DNA of 64,000 nucleotides from Euphrasia confusa (Eukaryota > Streptophyta > Magnoliopsida > Lamiales > Orobanchaceae). The DNA lies in assembly GCA_954870475.1 (NCBI GenBank), contig OX940956.1, forward strand, positions 15,010,844 to 15,074,843, read 5' to 3'. This document shows, in pieces, positions 1-9,525 of this stretch (positions within the stretch are counted from its first letter, which is position 1; each line of letters starts with the position of its first letter). The position numbers were made by a program, and so were the translations under genes. The notes beneath the pieces are model-generated. The model ran no database searches. It was not told the DNA's origin and was given only the letters and a program-made list of their open reading frames with translations.

Positions 1-185
1 TATATATCTGAGAAAAAAAAGTTGATGGTCGTTTATGAAAATTGGCATTCTCGGACGGACGAAATATGATTCTATCTCTATATATGCCGATCCAATCGCA
101 TGATTTCCTCGTTCGTGTGTGCGGAAGCATGTAAAACGAGTAAACTAGAACAACAAGATCTAGTGCACACATATATATGTATAGA
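1..185. other. Unannotated host DNA left of element A
   Basis: Short AT-rich stretch before the microsatellite. I see no coding, RNA or repeat signal I can name. The small reading frames here mostly run into the dinucleotide repeat and look like chance frames. Confidence 0.5.
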
Positions 186-186
186 G

Positions 187-264
<78 letters not shown>
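186..264. repeat. Compound (CA)n-(TA)n microsatellite
   Basis: About eight CA units are followed by about thirty TA units. Element A is inserted at the right edge, and TA repeats resume after its 3' LTR at 6679-6691. The element therefore landed inside the microsatellite, and its 5-bp target duplication (TATAT) is drawn from it. Confidence 0.95.
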
Positions 265-269
<5 letters not shown>

Positions 270-1147
270 GGATTTTAGCATAGTTTCTTTAATTTAACGA
301 TTAAACTACGGGGCCCCGCACGTTGGAATAGCTAATTCTGTAAACGTGTTTTATTCTACTATTTGAGTAGATGTTACTTGAGCAATATTACTAAAATCCA
401 TTTAGTGGTGAAAGAGTAATGATTGTATAAAGTATGGTAGTTGAAAGTGTAAATATAAAGAATGTATATTAAAATATTTATTATTTTAATTTGCTAAAAT
501 GTATAAGAGAAGTAACTAATTAAAGATTAATTAATTTTATTAATTAAAACTTAATTAGTGTAGTTTATTTTATGTGTCACACACATACAAATGCATATGA
601 TTTAATATAATTATATATAATACTAATATATATGTTCTGTACGTATATATCTATATTATATAAATATTATATTAAATATATTTTGTATGGGGTGCGAATG
701 TTAAGAATGAAATTCTGTATTTGAATGAAAAGGCACATCTGCCGGTTTTATTAATAATATTATTATTGTAATATTAATATTATTATTAAATGAAATTCCT
801 TTTGATATGAATAGGTGCGAAATTATTCATGAAAAGCCACTTTGGGCTATAAAAGGACTTGCCGTGTTCATTCTTAAACACAATTCATTTTCATCTTCTG
901 AGGACACAATTCGAGTTATCGATATTTCTCTACTTCTCTCATTTCTTCAGTATATATTTTCCCCCTGTCTTTGTTCGTCAGATTCAGTGTCGAGTGCTTC
1001 GATAACTGTCTAATAGCTGTTTTATCTTGGGAGACTTTTGCCTGTGATTCCGTAAAGCACTTATACGGGGCAATTTCGTCTTAAGGACAGAGAGCCATCT
1101 CTCGACTCAGCTATCAATATATTTGAAATACCGAAAGAAATCCAACA
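265..1147 (+). repeat. Element A 5' LTR
   Basis: 883 bp with terminal inverted TGTTGG...CCAACA. A TATAAAA box at 848-854 predicts a transcript start near 880, making roughly 265-880 U3 and the rest R/U5. The R/U5 part contains both 5' arms of the interleaved inverted repeats described at 1072-1179. Confidence 0.95.
848..854 (+). promoter_or_regulatory. TATA box of element A 5' LTR
   Basis: TATAAAA in an otherwise mixed-composition context about 300 bp before the LTR end. The same box is at 6379-6385 in the 3' LTR. The placement is normal for a Copia U3 promoter. The start site is inferred, not seen. Confidence 0.65.
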
Positions 1148-1179
1148 ACTTAAGACGAAATTTCTTTTCTTTCGGTATT
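1072..1179 (+). promoter_or_regulatory. Self-complementary primer site and interleaved helices, element A
   Basis: The LTR ends at 1147. Beginning at 1149 is CTTAAGACGAAATT, a perfect reverse complement of 1072-1085 inside R/U5 (14 bp). A second perfect 14-bp pair joins 1127-1140 (AATACCGAAAGAAA) and 1166-1179, ending five bases before the gag ATG at 1184. The order is A1-B1-A2-B2, so the helices interleave as in a pseudoknot. No TGG-initial tRNA-type primer site is present. The complementarity is read directly; the priming role is inferred. Confidence 0.8.
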
Positions 1180-1183
1180 GAAA

Positions 1184-1699
1184 ATGACGACTTCAAACAA
1201 CGACGTTCGTGTTAATCCTTCAAATAATGTGGGGGAAAAACCAGAAAAATTCCTTGGAACAAATTTTAAGCGATGGAGACAAAAGATGCTATTCTATATA
1301 ACGACACTCAGACTGTCTAGGTACTTGACAGAAGATTTTCCTTCTTCTTCTGGGAATGATTCTGTTGAGTCCGACACTCCGCCGACTTCCGCTGGATCTG
1401 GTACTCAGCCGCCTTCTTCTACTGGGTCCGGATCTCAGTCGACGGTTCAAGTCTCTTCGGAAAAGAAGATGACTGAGGACAATTGGAAACATAATGATTT
1501 CCTGTGTAAGAATTATATTCTTAACGGACTTTCTGATTCGCTGTACACCGTGTACTGTACAGTTAATACAGCAAAGGATCTTTGGCAAAAGCTTGAAAAG
1601 AAATACTGCGCTGAAGACGCAGGGCTAAAGAAGTTCATCGTGGGGAAGTTCTTAAACTTCAAAATGATGGACATGAAATCCGTGACAAGTCGAATTTAG
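1184..1699 (+). pseudogene. gag: Element A gag, N-terminal part, ended by premature TAG
   Basis: N-terminal Gag of a Copia polyprotein, which would form the capsid core of cytoplasmic virus-like particles. I take ATG 1184 as the start because it follows the leader structure by five bases. Features are a KFLGTNFKRWRQKMLFYI segment typical of plant Copia Gag, a Ser/Thr/Gly-rich insert (about residues 50-90), and a capsid segment with LWQKLEKKY. TAG at 1697-1699 interrupts the frame, which continues without shift into QMILHELDSE. A Gln codon (CAG) is the likely ancestor. It is counted as broken because only a truncated Gag would be made without readthrough. Confidence 0.88.
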
Positions 1700-1708
1700 G
1701 AATTTCAA

Positions 1709-3724
1709 ATGATTCTCCATGAATTAGACTCGGAAAACTTAAAGCCTAGCGAGCCATTCTTAGTTGCTTCTCTAATTGAAAAACTTCCTCCTTCGTGGAA
1801 CGAGTTTATCAGTTACTTGAAACTAAAGTCTAAGGAAATGGGACTCGAGGAACTTATTGTTAAGTTACAAATACATGAAGACAATAAGAGAGCTTTAGGA
1901 AAAGGGAAACAAACCCTAGAGGCCAAAGCAAACTTGGTGGAACCCAATACTAGCACTAACAAGAAACGTAAGTTTCAAGGAGGTGGTTCCCAACAAGGAA
2001 GTGCCAAAAAGTTCAATGGGAAGTGTCACCATTGTGGAAAACTTGGGCACATGAAGAAAGACTGTAGATCTTTCAAAGGGAAGGAAAAGGCGAACATCAT
2101 TCAAGATAAGCCGATTCCTGCTAATATCGACGATTTAATCACTGATTTCTCAGCGGTAGTTCTCGAAGCTAACCTGGTGGAGAATCCAAGACAGTGGTGG
2201 GTCGATACAGGAGCAACTCGTCATATTTGCTCCGATAGAGATTCGTTCTCTACATACACTCCGGTGTCCGACAAGAAGTTGTTCATGGGAAACGATGCAA
2301 CGTCGGAAGTAAAAGGAGTTGGAAACGTGCTTCTGAAGATGACTTCCGGGAAAGAGCTGACTTTGAAAGAAGTAATGCATGTTCCAGATATACGGAAGAA
2401 CTTGGTGTCAGGACCATTGTTGGTCAAAGCTGGTTTTAGACTAGTATTTGACGCTGACAAATTTGTACTTACTAAAAGTAGCATATTTGTGGGAAAGGGT
2501 TACCTGTGTGAAGGTCTCTTTAAGATGAATGTAATGTCTGTACTTCGCAAATTTGATGATAATAATAAAATTATTAATTCTGTTTACTTGCTTGAATCTT
2601 CAAATTTGTGGCATAATAGATTGGGACATGTTAACTACAAGTCAATTCAAAAACTTGTGAAGTTAGATTTGTTGCCCTCTTTTAATATCGACACTCAACA
2701 TAAATGTGAAGTGTGCGTAGAGGCAAAATTGTCCAAATCTCCTTTCCATTCAGTGGAAAGAAGTACTACTCCTCTAGAACTTATTCACAGTGATATTTGT
2801 GATTTGAAGTTCGTGCAAACTAGAGGAGGTAAAAAGTATTTTATTACATTTATCGATGATTGCACGAGATATTGTTATGTTTACTTGTTAAGAAGTAAAG
2901 ATGAAGCTTTAGATGCTTTCAAACAATATAAAGTTGAAGTTGAGAATCAACTTAGTCTACGAATCAAAGCACTTCGTAGTGATAGAGGTGGAGAATATGG
3001 AGCACCATTTGAAGAGTATTGTGCTCAATATGGTATAATACATCAAACGACCGCTCCATACTCGCCTCAGTCAAACGGTATTGCCGAAAGGAAGAACCGT
3101 ACTTTAAAAGAAATGATGAATGCATTGTTAATAAATTCTGGATTAAGCCAGAATTTGTGGGGCGAGGCCATCCTTACTTCGAATATAATTCTTAATAGGA
3201 TTCCCCACAAGTGCAAGGATCAAACTCCATATGAATTATGGAAAGGACATAAACCATCATACAAATATTTAAAAGTGTGGGGTTGTTTGGCTAAGGTTGA
3301 AGTACTTAAACCAAAGCAAGTCAAAATTGGTCCAAAAACTGTGGATTGCATATTTATCGGATATGCCAATAACAGTAGTGCATATCGATTCTTAGTCTAT
3401 AAGTCTGCGATATCAGATATCCATGTAGATACAATCATTGAATCCAAAAATGCTGAATTCTTTGAACATGTCTATCCTCGAAAAGAGAAGAAGGATTTAA
3501 TTTCTCTTAAAAGAAATTATGAAACGGCCATTAGTTCTGATGAAGGTAATTCTCAACCTATTGATTCTAATCAGAAGGGTACCGAAACTTCTGAAAATGA
3601 ACAAAGGCGGAGTACTAGAACTAAAAAGGCTAAAACCTTTGGCCCAGATTTTCTGACCTATTTGGTAGAAAATGATCCAAGGACTGTCAAAGAAGCTTTG
3701 TCCTCTCCAGAAGCGCCACTCTAG
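1709..3724 (+). pseudogene. pol: Element A gag C-terminus, protease and integrase
   Basis: Same frame as the upstream gag piece. It carries in order: the rest of Gag; a CCHC zinc knuckle CHHCGKLGHMKKDC (about 2021-2066) for RNA binding; aspartic protease with WWVDTGATRHIC (about 2196); the GAG-pre-integrase HHCC zinc domain (LWHNRLGHVNYKS...CEVC); and the integrase DDE core (HSDICD, FIDDCTR, RSDRGGEYG, then SPQSNGIAERKNRTL). It ends at TAG 3722-3724, where the flanking residues APL and KEAIESEL imply a lost Trp codon (TGG to TAG). All catalytic residues I can identify are present, so the damage is limited to the stop codons. Confidence 0.92.
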
Positions 3725-3745
3725 AAAGAAGCTATAGAAAGTGAA

Positions 3746-5215
3746 TTGAGTTCCATCATGCAAAACCATACATGGGAAATGGTTGATCTTCCTCCAGGAA
3801 ATAAGCCTCTTGGTTGCAAGTGGATACTTAAACGTAAGTATAAAGCTGATGGATCAATTGATAAGTATAAGGCCAGACTTGTAGTAAAAGGCTATAAGCA
3901 AATAGAAGGTCTTGATTATTTTGACACATACGCCCCTGTGTCCAGGATAACCTCCATAAGAGTGTTTATAGCGATTGCTGCATTGCATGACCTTGAAATA
4001 CACCAAATGGACGTTAAGACGGCCTTCCTAAATGGAGATTTGGAAGAAGAAATATACATGGAACAACCTGAAGGTTATGTAATTCCTGGACAAGAAAAGA
4101 AAGTATGTCGTCTTGTCAAGTCATTATATGGACTAAAACAAGCTCCTAAACAATGGCATGAAAAGTTTGATAATACGTTATTATCAAAAGGGTTCTCAAT
4201 TAATGAGTGCGATAAATGTATCTACGTGAAAGGAAACACAAATTCGTTTGTAATGATTTGCCTTTACGTAGATGACATGCTCATTACTGGGAGTAACCTG
4301 GATCTAATTCTGGAAACAAAGAATATGTTGAAAAATTGTTTCGACATGAAAGATATGGGTGTTGCAGATGTTATACTAGGAATTAAAATTTCTAAGACAT
4401 CTGAAGGACTAGTATTGTCTCAATCTCATTACATTAAAGATGTGTTGAAGAGATTTAACATGCTTGATAGTCCACCTATGAAATCACCAATGGATATGAA
4501 TCATAATATTGATAAAAATCGTGGTGAACCCGTATTGCAAAGAAAGTATGCGCAAATCATTGGCAGTCTAATGTACATTACAAACTGCACTCGACCAGAT
4601 ATTGCTTATACAGTAAATAAGTTGGCGAGGTTCACGCATAATCCAGGTAATGATCACTGGAAAGCGATAAACCGTGTATTGCGATATTTAAAATATACGC
4701 AAAATTATGGTTTGCACTACTCACGATATCCAGCTGTATTGGAAGGATACAGTGATGCTAACTGGATATCGGATATAAAGAACACCAAGTCTACCAGTGG
4801 TTATGTATTTACTATTGGTGGTGGGGCTGTGTCCTGGAAATCGTCTAAGCAAACATGTATTGCTCGATCCACTATGGAATCGGAGTTTATAGCTTTGGAT
4901 AAAGCTGGAGAAGAAGCTGAATGGCTTCATGATTTCTTAGAGGATATCCCTTGTTGGGATAAACCTGTGCCTTCAGTGATGATTCACTGTGATAGCCAGT
5001 CGGCTTTGGGAAGGGCACGGAGTAGCATGTATAATGGTAAATCTAGACATATACGTCGTAGACATAAGACCATTAGGCAGTTGATCTCTACAGGTGTGAT
5101 TTCCATAGACTATGTAAAGTCTAAGGAAAATATTGCGGATCCGTTAACAAAAGGCTTGCCGAGAGATCAAACGTTATGCCTGTCTAGGGGAATGGGATTA
5201 AAACCCATAAATTAA
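3746..5215 (+). pseudogene. pol: Element A reverse transcriptase and RNase H
   Basis: Continues the same frame after the stop at 3722. RT motifs are KARLVVKGYKQ, MDVKTAFLNGDLEEEIYM, SLYGLKQAPKQW and the catalytic YVDDML. A Copia RNase H domain follows, with GYSDANW, GGGAVSWKSSKQ, STMESEF and the terminal NIADPLTKGLPR. The natural stop TAA is at 5213-5215. The polymerase and RNase H are intact at this level but separated from Gag by nonsense codons, so the copy could move only with readthrough or help in trans. Confidence 0.92.
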
Positions 5216-5795
5216 GAATCTTTGTGGTGGTAACCCAACCATACTGACTGGAGATCCCAAGAATTTGGTTCAATGTGGAAAACTAAGCTATAAAGATTCA
5301 GTGAATCACTTTGGAAGTCTAAAAACTTCAAAGTAAGAGCAGTTCGAGTTATAATCCCTAAAAGAATATAACTCAACTCATTCCCGTGTAAGACTTTAAC
5401 TGCTACCTGCAGAAATGGTGGAGGATAAGTTTAAAACTTTTAATGATTTCCAAACTTATAAAGTGGGATATTGGCAGGATAACCTTGTTGGAAAGTCACC
5501 TATGTAAGTGTGAAGACCGGCCGCTTCAAAATGTAAAAACACTTATGAATCCAAGAGTTGTCCAGGGCCAAAACGGACAAAACGATAAGAACAAAACAGA
5601 TCGGAAGATATTGTGTTGGTATTCTTGTCTTGGTTTACACAAAACACTGACGGTTCAAGACATCGCGTTCACCGCGCAGTAAGTAAATCCGAGAATATTC
5701 AACTACGGAAGATTCAAAGTTGTATACTATCTCTCCAGATACAATATCGTTCCCTGGGAAAATGCATATACATCAATTCTCTTTCATGTGGGGAT
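5216..5795 (+). other. Element A 3' untranslated region with polypurine tract
   Basis: About 580 bp between the pol stop and the 3' LTR. No conserved protein is visible. The final bases TGTGGGGAT directly before TGTTGG at 5796 are the probable polypurine tract that primes plus-strand DNA. Element B has a similar GTGGGGGAT in the same place. Confidence 0.75.
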
Positions 5796-6678
5796 TGTTG
5801 GGATTTTAACATAGTTTCTTTAATTTAACGATTAAACTACGGGGCCCCGCACGTTGGAATAGCTAATTCTGTAAACGTGTTTTATTCTACTATTTGAGTA
5901 GATGTTACTTGAGCAATATTACTAAAATCCATTTAGTGGTGAAAGAGTAATGATTGTATAAAGTATGGTAGTTGAAAGTGTAAATATAAAGAATGTATAT
6001 TAAAATATTTATTATTTTAATTTGCTAAAATGTATAAGAGAAGTAACTAATTAAAGATTAATTAATTTTATTAATTAAAAATTAATTAGTGTAGTTTATT
6101 TTATGTGTCACACACATACAAATGCATATGATTTAATATAATTATATATAATACTAATATATATGTTCTGTACGTATATATCTATATTATATAAATATTA
6201 TATTAAATATATTTTGTATGGGGTGCGAATGTTAAGAATGAAATTCTGTATTTGAATGAAAAGGCACATCTGCCGGTTTTATTAATAATATTATTATTGT
6301 AATATTAATATTATTATTAAATGAAATTCCTTTTGATATGAATAGGTGCGAAATTATTCATGAAAAGCCACTTTGGGCTATAAAAGGACTTGTCGTGTTC
6401 ATTCTTAAACACAATTTATTTTCATCTTCTGAGGACACAATTCGAGTTATCGATATTTCTCTACTTCTCTCATTTCTTCAGTACATATTTTCCCCCTGTC
6501 TTTGTTCGTCAGATTCAGTGTCGAGTGCTTCGATAACTGTCTAATAGCTGTTTTATCTTGGGAGACTTTTGCCTGTGATTCCGTAAAGCACTTATACGGG
6601 GCAATTTCGTCTTAAGGACAGAGAGCCATCTCTCGACTCAGCTATCAATATATTTGAAATACCGAAAGAAATCCAATA
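5796..6678 (+). repeat. Element A 3' LTR
   Basis: 883 bp, the same length as the 5' LTR with no indel. The differences I see are six substitutions, including the terminal CCAACA to CCAATA change. TA-repeat DNA of the target microsatellite follows. Confidence 0.95.
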
Positions 6679-8151
6679 TATATATATATATGGAGCTTCT
6701 ACAGTACCTACACGGTATCATACATTTCTTTCAATTTTAGCCATTAGATCTTAAAATTATATATTAACTTTTAGATTAAATGAAAGTCCATAATATTAAC
6801 ATGTGGTATGATACATGTAAATTTTACTCAACAATTTTTTATATATTTTCAAATAAAAAATATTAATACACATAAAAAAATTAATGCGCAAATATGAATT
6901 ATAATTTTTATTTAATTAAAAAATTAATGAGTATTCTTTAATTTCTTTTAGTACTACCTTATTAATATTAACTAATAAAAAAATTAAAAATTAAAAAAAT
7001 TATACTAATTAATTTAAAAAATATATATTACTAATTTAAAAAATAAAAATATTAATCACAACAAAAAATTACTATTAAAAAAAATAAAATTTCAAAAAAT
7101 GTGAATGTGAAATGTGAATCATATCAAAATATACCAAAAAAATATTGAATTTTTATATATTGAATTTTTTTGTATGATATTGATAATTTTCTATATTTAT
7201 AATATTTCAATATTTCGTTGCATATGAACATATAAAAAATAAGTGATACAATTCAGTGTATCAAAATTTTTTAGTATAATTATAACAAAAATTTTAATAT
7301 CAAAATTATGGTACAATATCTAATTTGAATATTTAAAATATTGAAATTATACATATTTTTTAAAAGATAAAAGATATCTAATGAATTTATTGTAATAATA
7401 GTAATTTGGTAATAATAATTAATGTAAATCTAACAAAAAAAACATATTACAAAACTAATAATATTTATATAATAAATAAATAAGTTTTAATTTTTGTTCT
7501 TAATATTGCGTAATGTGAATTTTATTTAAATATAATTTGAATTACTAGTAATTTATTTTTTGTAATATTTTAATTTTTAATTTTATTTTACATATTTTCA
7601 AAAAGATAAAAGATATCTAATGAACTTATTGTAATAATAGTAATTTGTTAATAATAATTAATGTAAATAAAAAAAAATACATATTACAAAATTAATATTA
7701 TTTATATAATAAATAAATAAATTTTAATATTTTTTCTTAATGTCGCGTATTTTGAATTTTATTTAAATAAAATTTGAATCACTAGTAATTTATTTTATGT
7801 AATATTTTAATTTTTAATTTTAATTTACGTATTGAATTTCAAATGTTACATATTTGTAATTCCTTATTAAAAAACTTTCAATTAATTATGTTAGACTGAA
7901 AGTATTATGATATCATTAATATTTTTAAATAATAAATATATATTTTATTTTATGATAATAATAAATATTTAATAATATATTAATTTTTTTTTTAATATAA
8001 ATAAATAAAAATATTTATTGGGGTTATCATGAAAAATGAGAATTAATCACATGTATTAAGGTGCACATTTTACAAATGACATGTCCATCATTTATTGGTT
8101 AATAAAAAATGTACCGTACATTTAAATATGGAAAATGTACCTTAGACTTTT

Positions 8152-8153
<2 letters not shown>
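6679..8153. other. AT-rich host spacer
   Basis: Very AT-rich DNA with no coding signal. It contains a two-copy tandem duplication (7350-7827), and poly(A)/poly(T) runs elsewhere. It could hold old, decayed transposon sequence, but I see no terminal repeats or target duplication to define one. Confidence 0.5.
7350..7827. repeat. Two-copy tandem duplication, ~239-bp unit
   Basis: The stretch AGATAAAAGATATCTAATGA and about 220 bp after it recur 239 bp later (for example GATATCTAATGA at 7373 and 7612), with scattered substitutions and small indels. It is non-coding and AT-rich. Confidence 0.8.

Positions 8154-8204
<51 letters not shown>
8154..8204. repeat. (TA)n microsatellite
   Basis: About 25 TA units directly left of the probable solo LTR at 8204-8986. 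Growth of this repeat may have erased the left target duplication. Confidence 0.95.
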
Positions 8205-8206
<2 letters not shown>

Positions 8207-8986
8207 ATTAACGAGAACACTTACAACCGGTGTAGCGTGCCTCGTTGATGTTGATGAAGGTGGTGTTGAGTCGATTGAACCACCTTGGATCAGCCACTAG
8301 ATGCTCTTCTTGTGAATGACCTCGTCACTCCTCTTGTCTAGATCGCCCAGATGTTGAAACCGCACAAATGGTCCGGCTTCTACGTGTTGTACACGAACCC
8401 GGATGATGAAAATTTTGCTTGCTTGAAGTGATTCTCCAAGAACACTCTCTCTTCTCTCTCTTTCTTGTGAATTTCGTGGTTGAATATTGTGTGTGAAAAA
8501 TCAGCATTTTCCAACACTTTATTATTGGTTTTCAATGCACCAATTAACCCCTTGTAACCCCCCATCATAATGTGCATCATAATGCACATGTAATAATGGA
8601 GAGTTGAAAGGTCATTGCCACATGTTCATGCCATATTGCATAAGACATGGTCCCACCAGCTTGTGTGGCATGTCATGTCACACTATGTGACAGCTTGTGT
8701 GGCATGCCATGTCACACTATGTGACATGCATCAATGCAAGCCATGCATACAAAGCATGAATGCATCCAATGCATGTAAAATCCACATGTATTGATTCTAA
8801 ATCAATACTATTAACAAGCATCGTTATACATCATCAAGTCCGTGTGTGACCCTGTAGGTATGATTATCGATCAATATTATATTGCTCCCAGCAATAAACA
8901 ATATTATCGATTAATCATTTAACATCCATAGACGACCTTATGACTTTATCGATTGCACACGTAGGATCGAAGGACATATACCAACA
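8204..8986 (-). mobile_element. Probable solo Copia LTR (minus orientation)
   Basis: On the minus strand the segment begins TGTTGGTATATGTCC at 8986 and can be read to ...TTAATCCA at 8204, giving TG...CA ends over 783 bp. It has the composition expected of an LTR, with an AT-rich start and a CT/GA-rich R/U5-like stretch. No primer site or coding DNA lies on either side. The five flanking bases do not match, so either the left edge is misplaced, the TA repeat has overwritten it, or it is an LTR fragment. Confidence 0.5.
8658..8725. repeat. 34-bp direct tandem duplication
   Basis: AGCTTGTGTGGCATG... at 8658-8691 is repeated at 8692-8725 with a single T to C difference. It lies inside the probable solo LTR and is a recent local duplication. 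Confidence 0.9.
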
Positions 8987-9121
8987 TTTAATTCGTGTTC
9001 AATTAAACTAGCCAAGTAGATCGAATGTTAATTTAATATTGTATCGAATAAAAAAATTTGAATCGAATTAAGTGATTGTCCAATTAATTAAACACAAAAA
9101 ATTCTGACTTATCTAATATCC

Positions 9122-9525
9122 ATGTCGAATGGAATTCGTCATGTCGAATTTGCCATGTCGAATGGGATTCGCCATGTCGAATTTGTCATGTCGAATTCGC
9201 CTCGTCGAATGAGATTCAACATGTCGAATCTATGTCGAATGGGATTCGTCATGTCGAATCTCAGATTCGATTTGTCGAATCCATGTCGAATGTGGGTTCG
9301 AATTTTATGTTTGTCGAATTCATGTTGTCGAATTTTATGTTTGGTCGAATCATGTTTGTCGAATTTATGTTTGTCGAATCATGTTTGTCGGATCTTTGTC
9401 GAATTTATGTCGAATGGGATTCGCCATGTCGAATCTTAGATTCGATTTGTCGAATTCATGTCGAATGTGGGTCGAATTTTATGTTTGTCGAATTTTATGT
9501 TTGTCGAATCATGTTTGTCGAATTT
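9122..9525. repeat. GTCGAAT minisatellite
   Basis: The heptamer GTCGAAT occurs about 25 times in 405 bp, spaced by short variable linkers (CAT, TTT, GGGATTCGC and similar). Two larger blocks, one with GGGATTCG and one with TTTTATGTT linkers, alternate, so there is higher-order structure. Several overlapping plus-strand frames cross it, but they are repeats of the same short peptide words and do not look like genes. Confidence 0.9.

Larger units (their letters stand above)
265..6678 (+). mobile_element. Copia LTR retrotransposon A (complete, coding-defective)
   Basis: Complete Ty1/copia element with 883-bp LTRs at 265-1147 and 5796-6678. It begins TGTTGG and ends CCAACA, or CCAATA in the 3' copy. 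It is flanked by TATAT at 260-264 and 6679-6683. Domain order is Gag, zinc knuckle, protease, integrase, RT, RNase H, which defines Copia. I count about six mismatches between the LTRs, so the insertion is recent. One long gag-pol frame (1184-5215) is broken by two in-frame TAG codons and no frameshift. The site after the 5' LTR is not tRNA-like (see the structure at 1072-1179). Confidence 0.96.

Noticed and set aside
78..297. Frames encoding Tyr-Ile repeats on both strands
   Set aside because: They are translations of the (TA)n/(CA)n microsatellite; the same happens at 8109-8300.
1148..1165. A half-tRNA primer (as in Drosophila copia) for element A
   Set aside because: The bases do not correspond to internal plant initiator tRNA-Met sequence as I know it, while they match the element's own LTR perfectly. 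A full tRNA database comparison would settle it.
8204..8986. Calling the minus-strand solo LTR complete with certainty
   Set aside because: No matching target duplication is visible, so it is kept as probable only.
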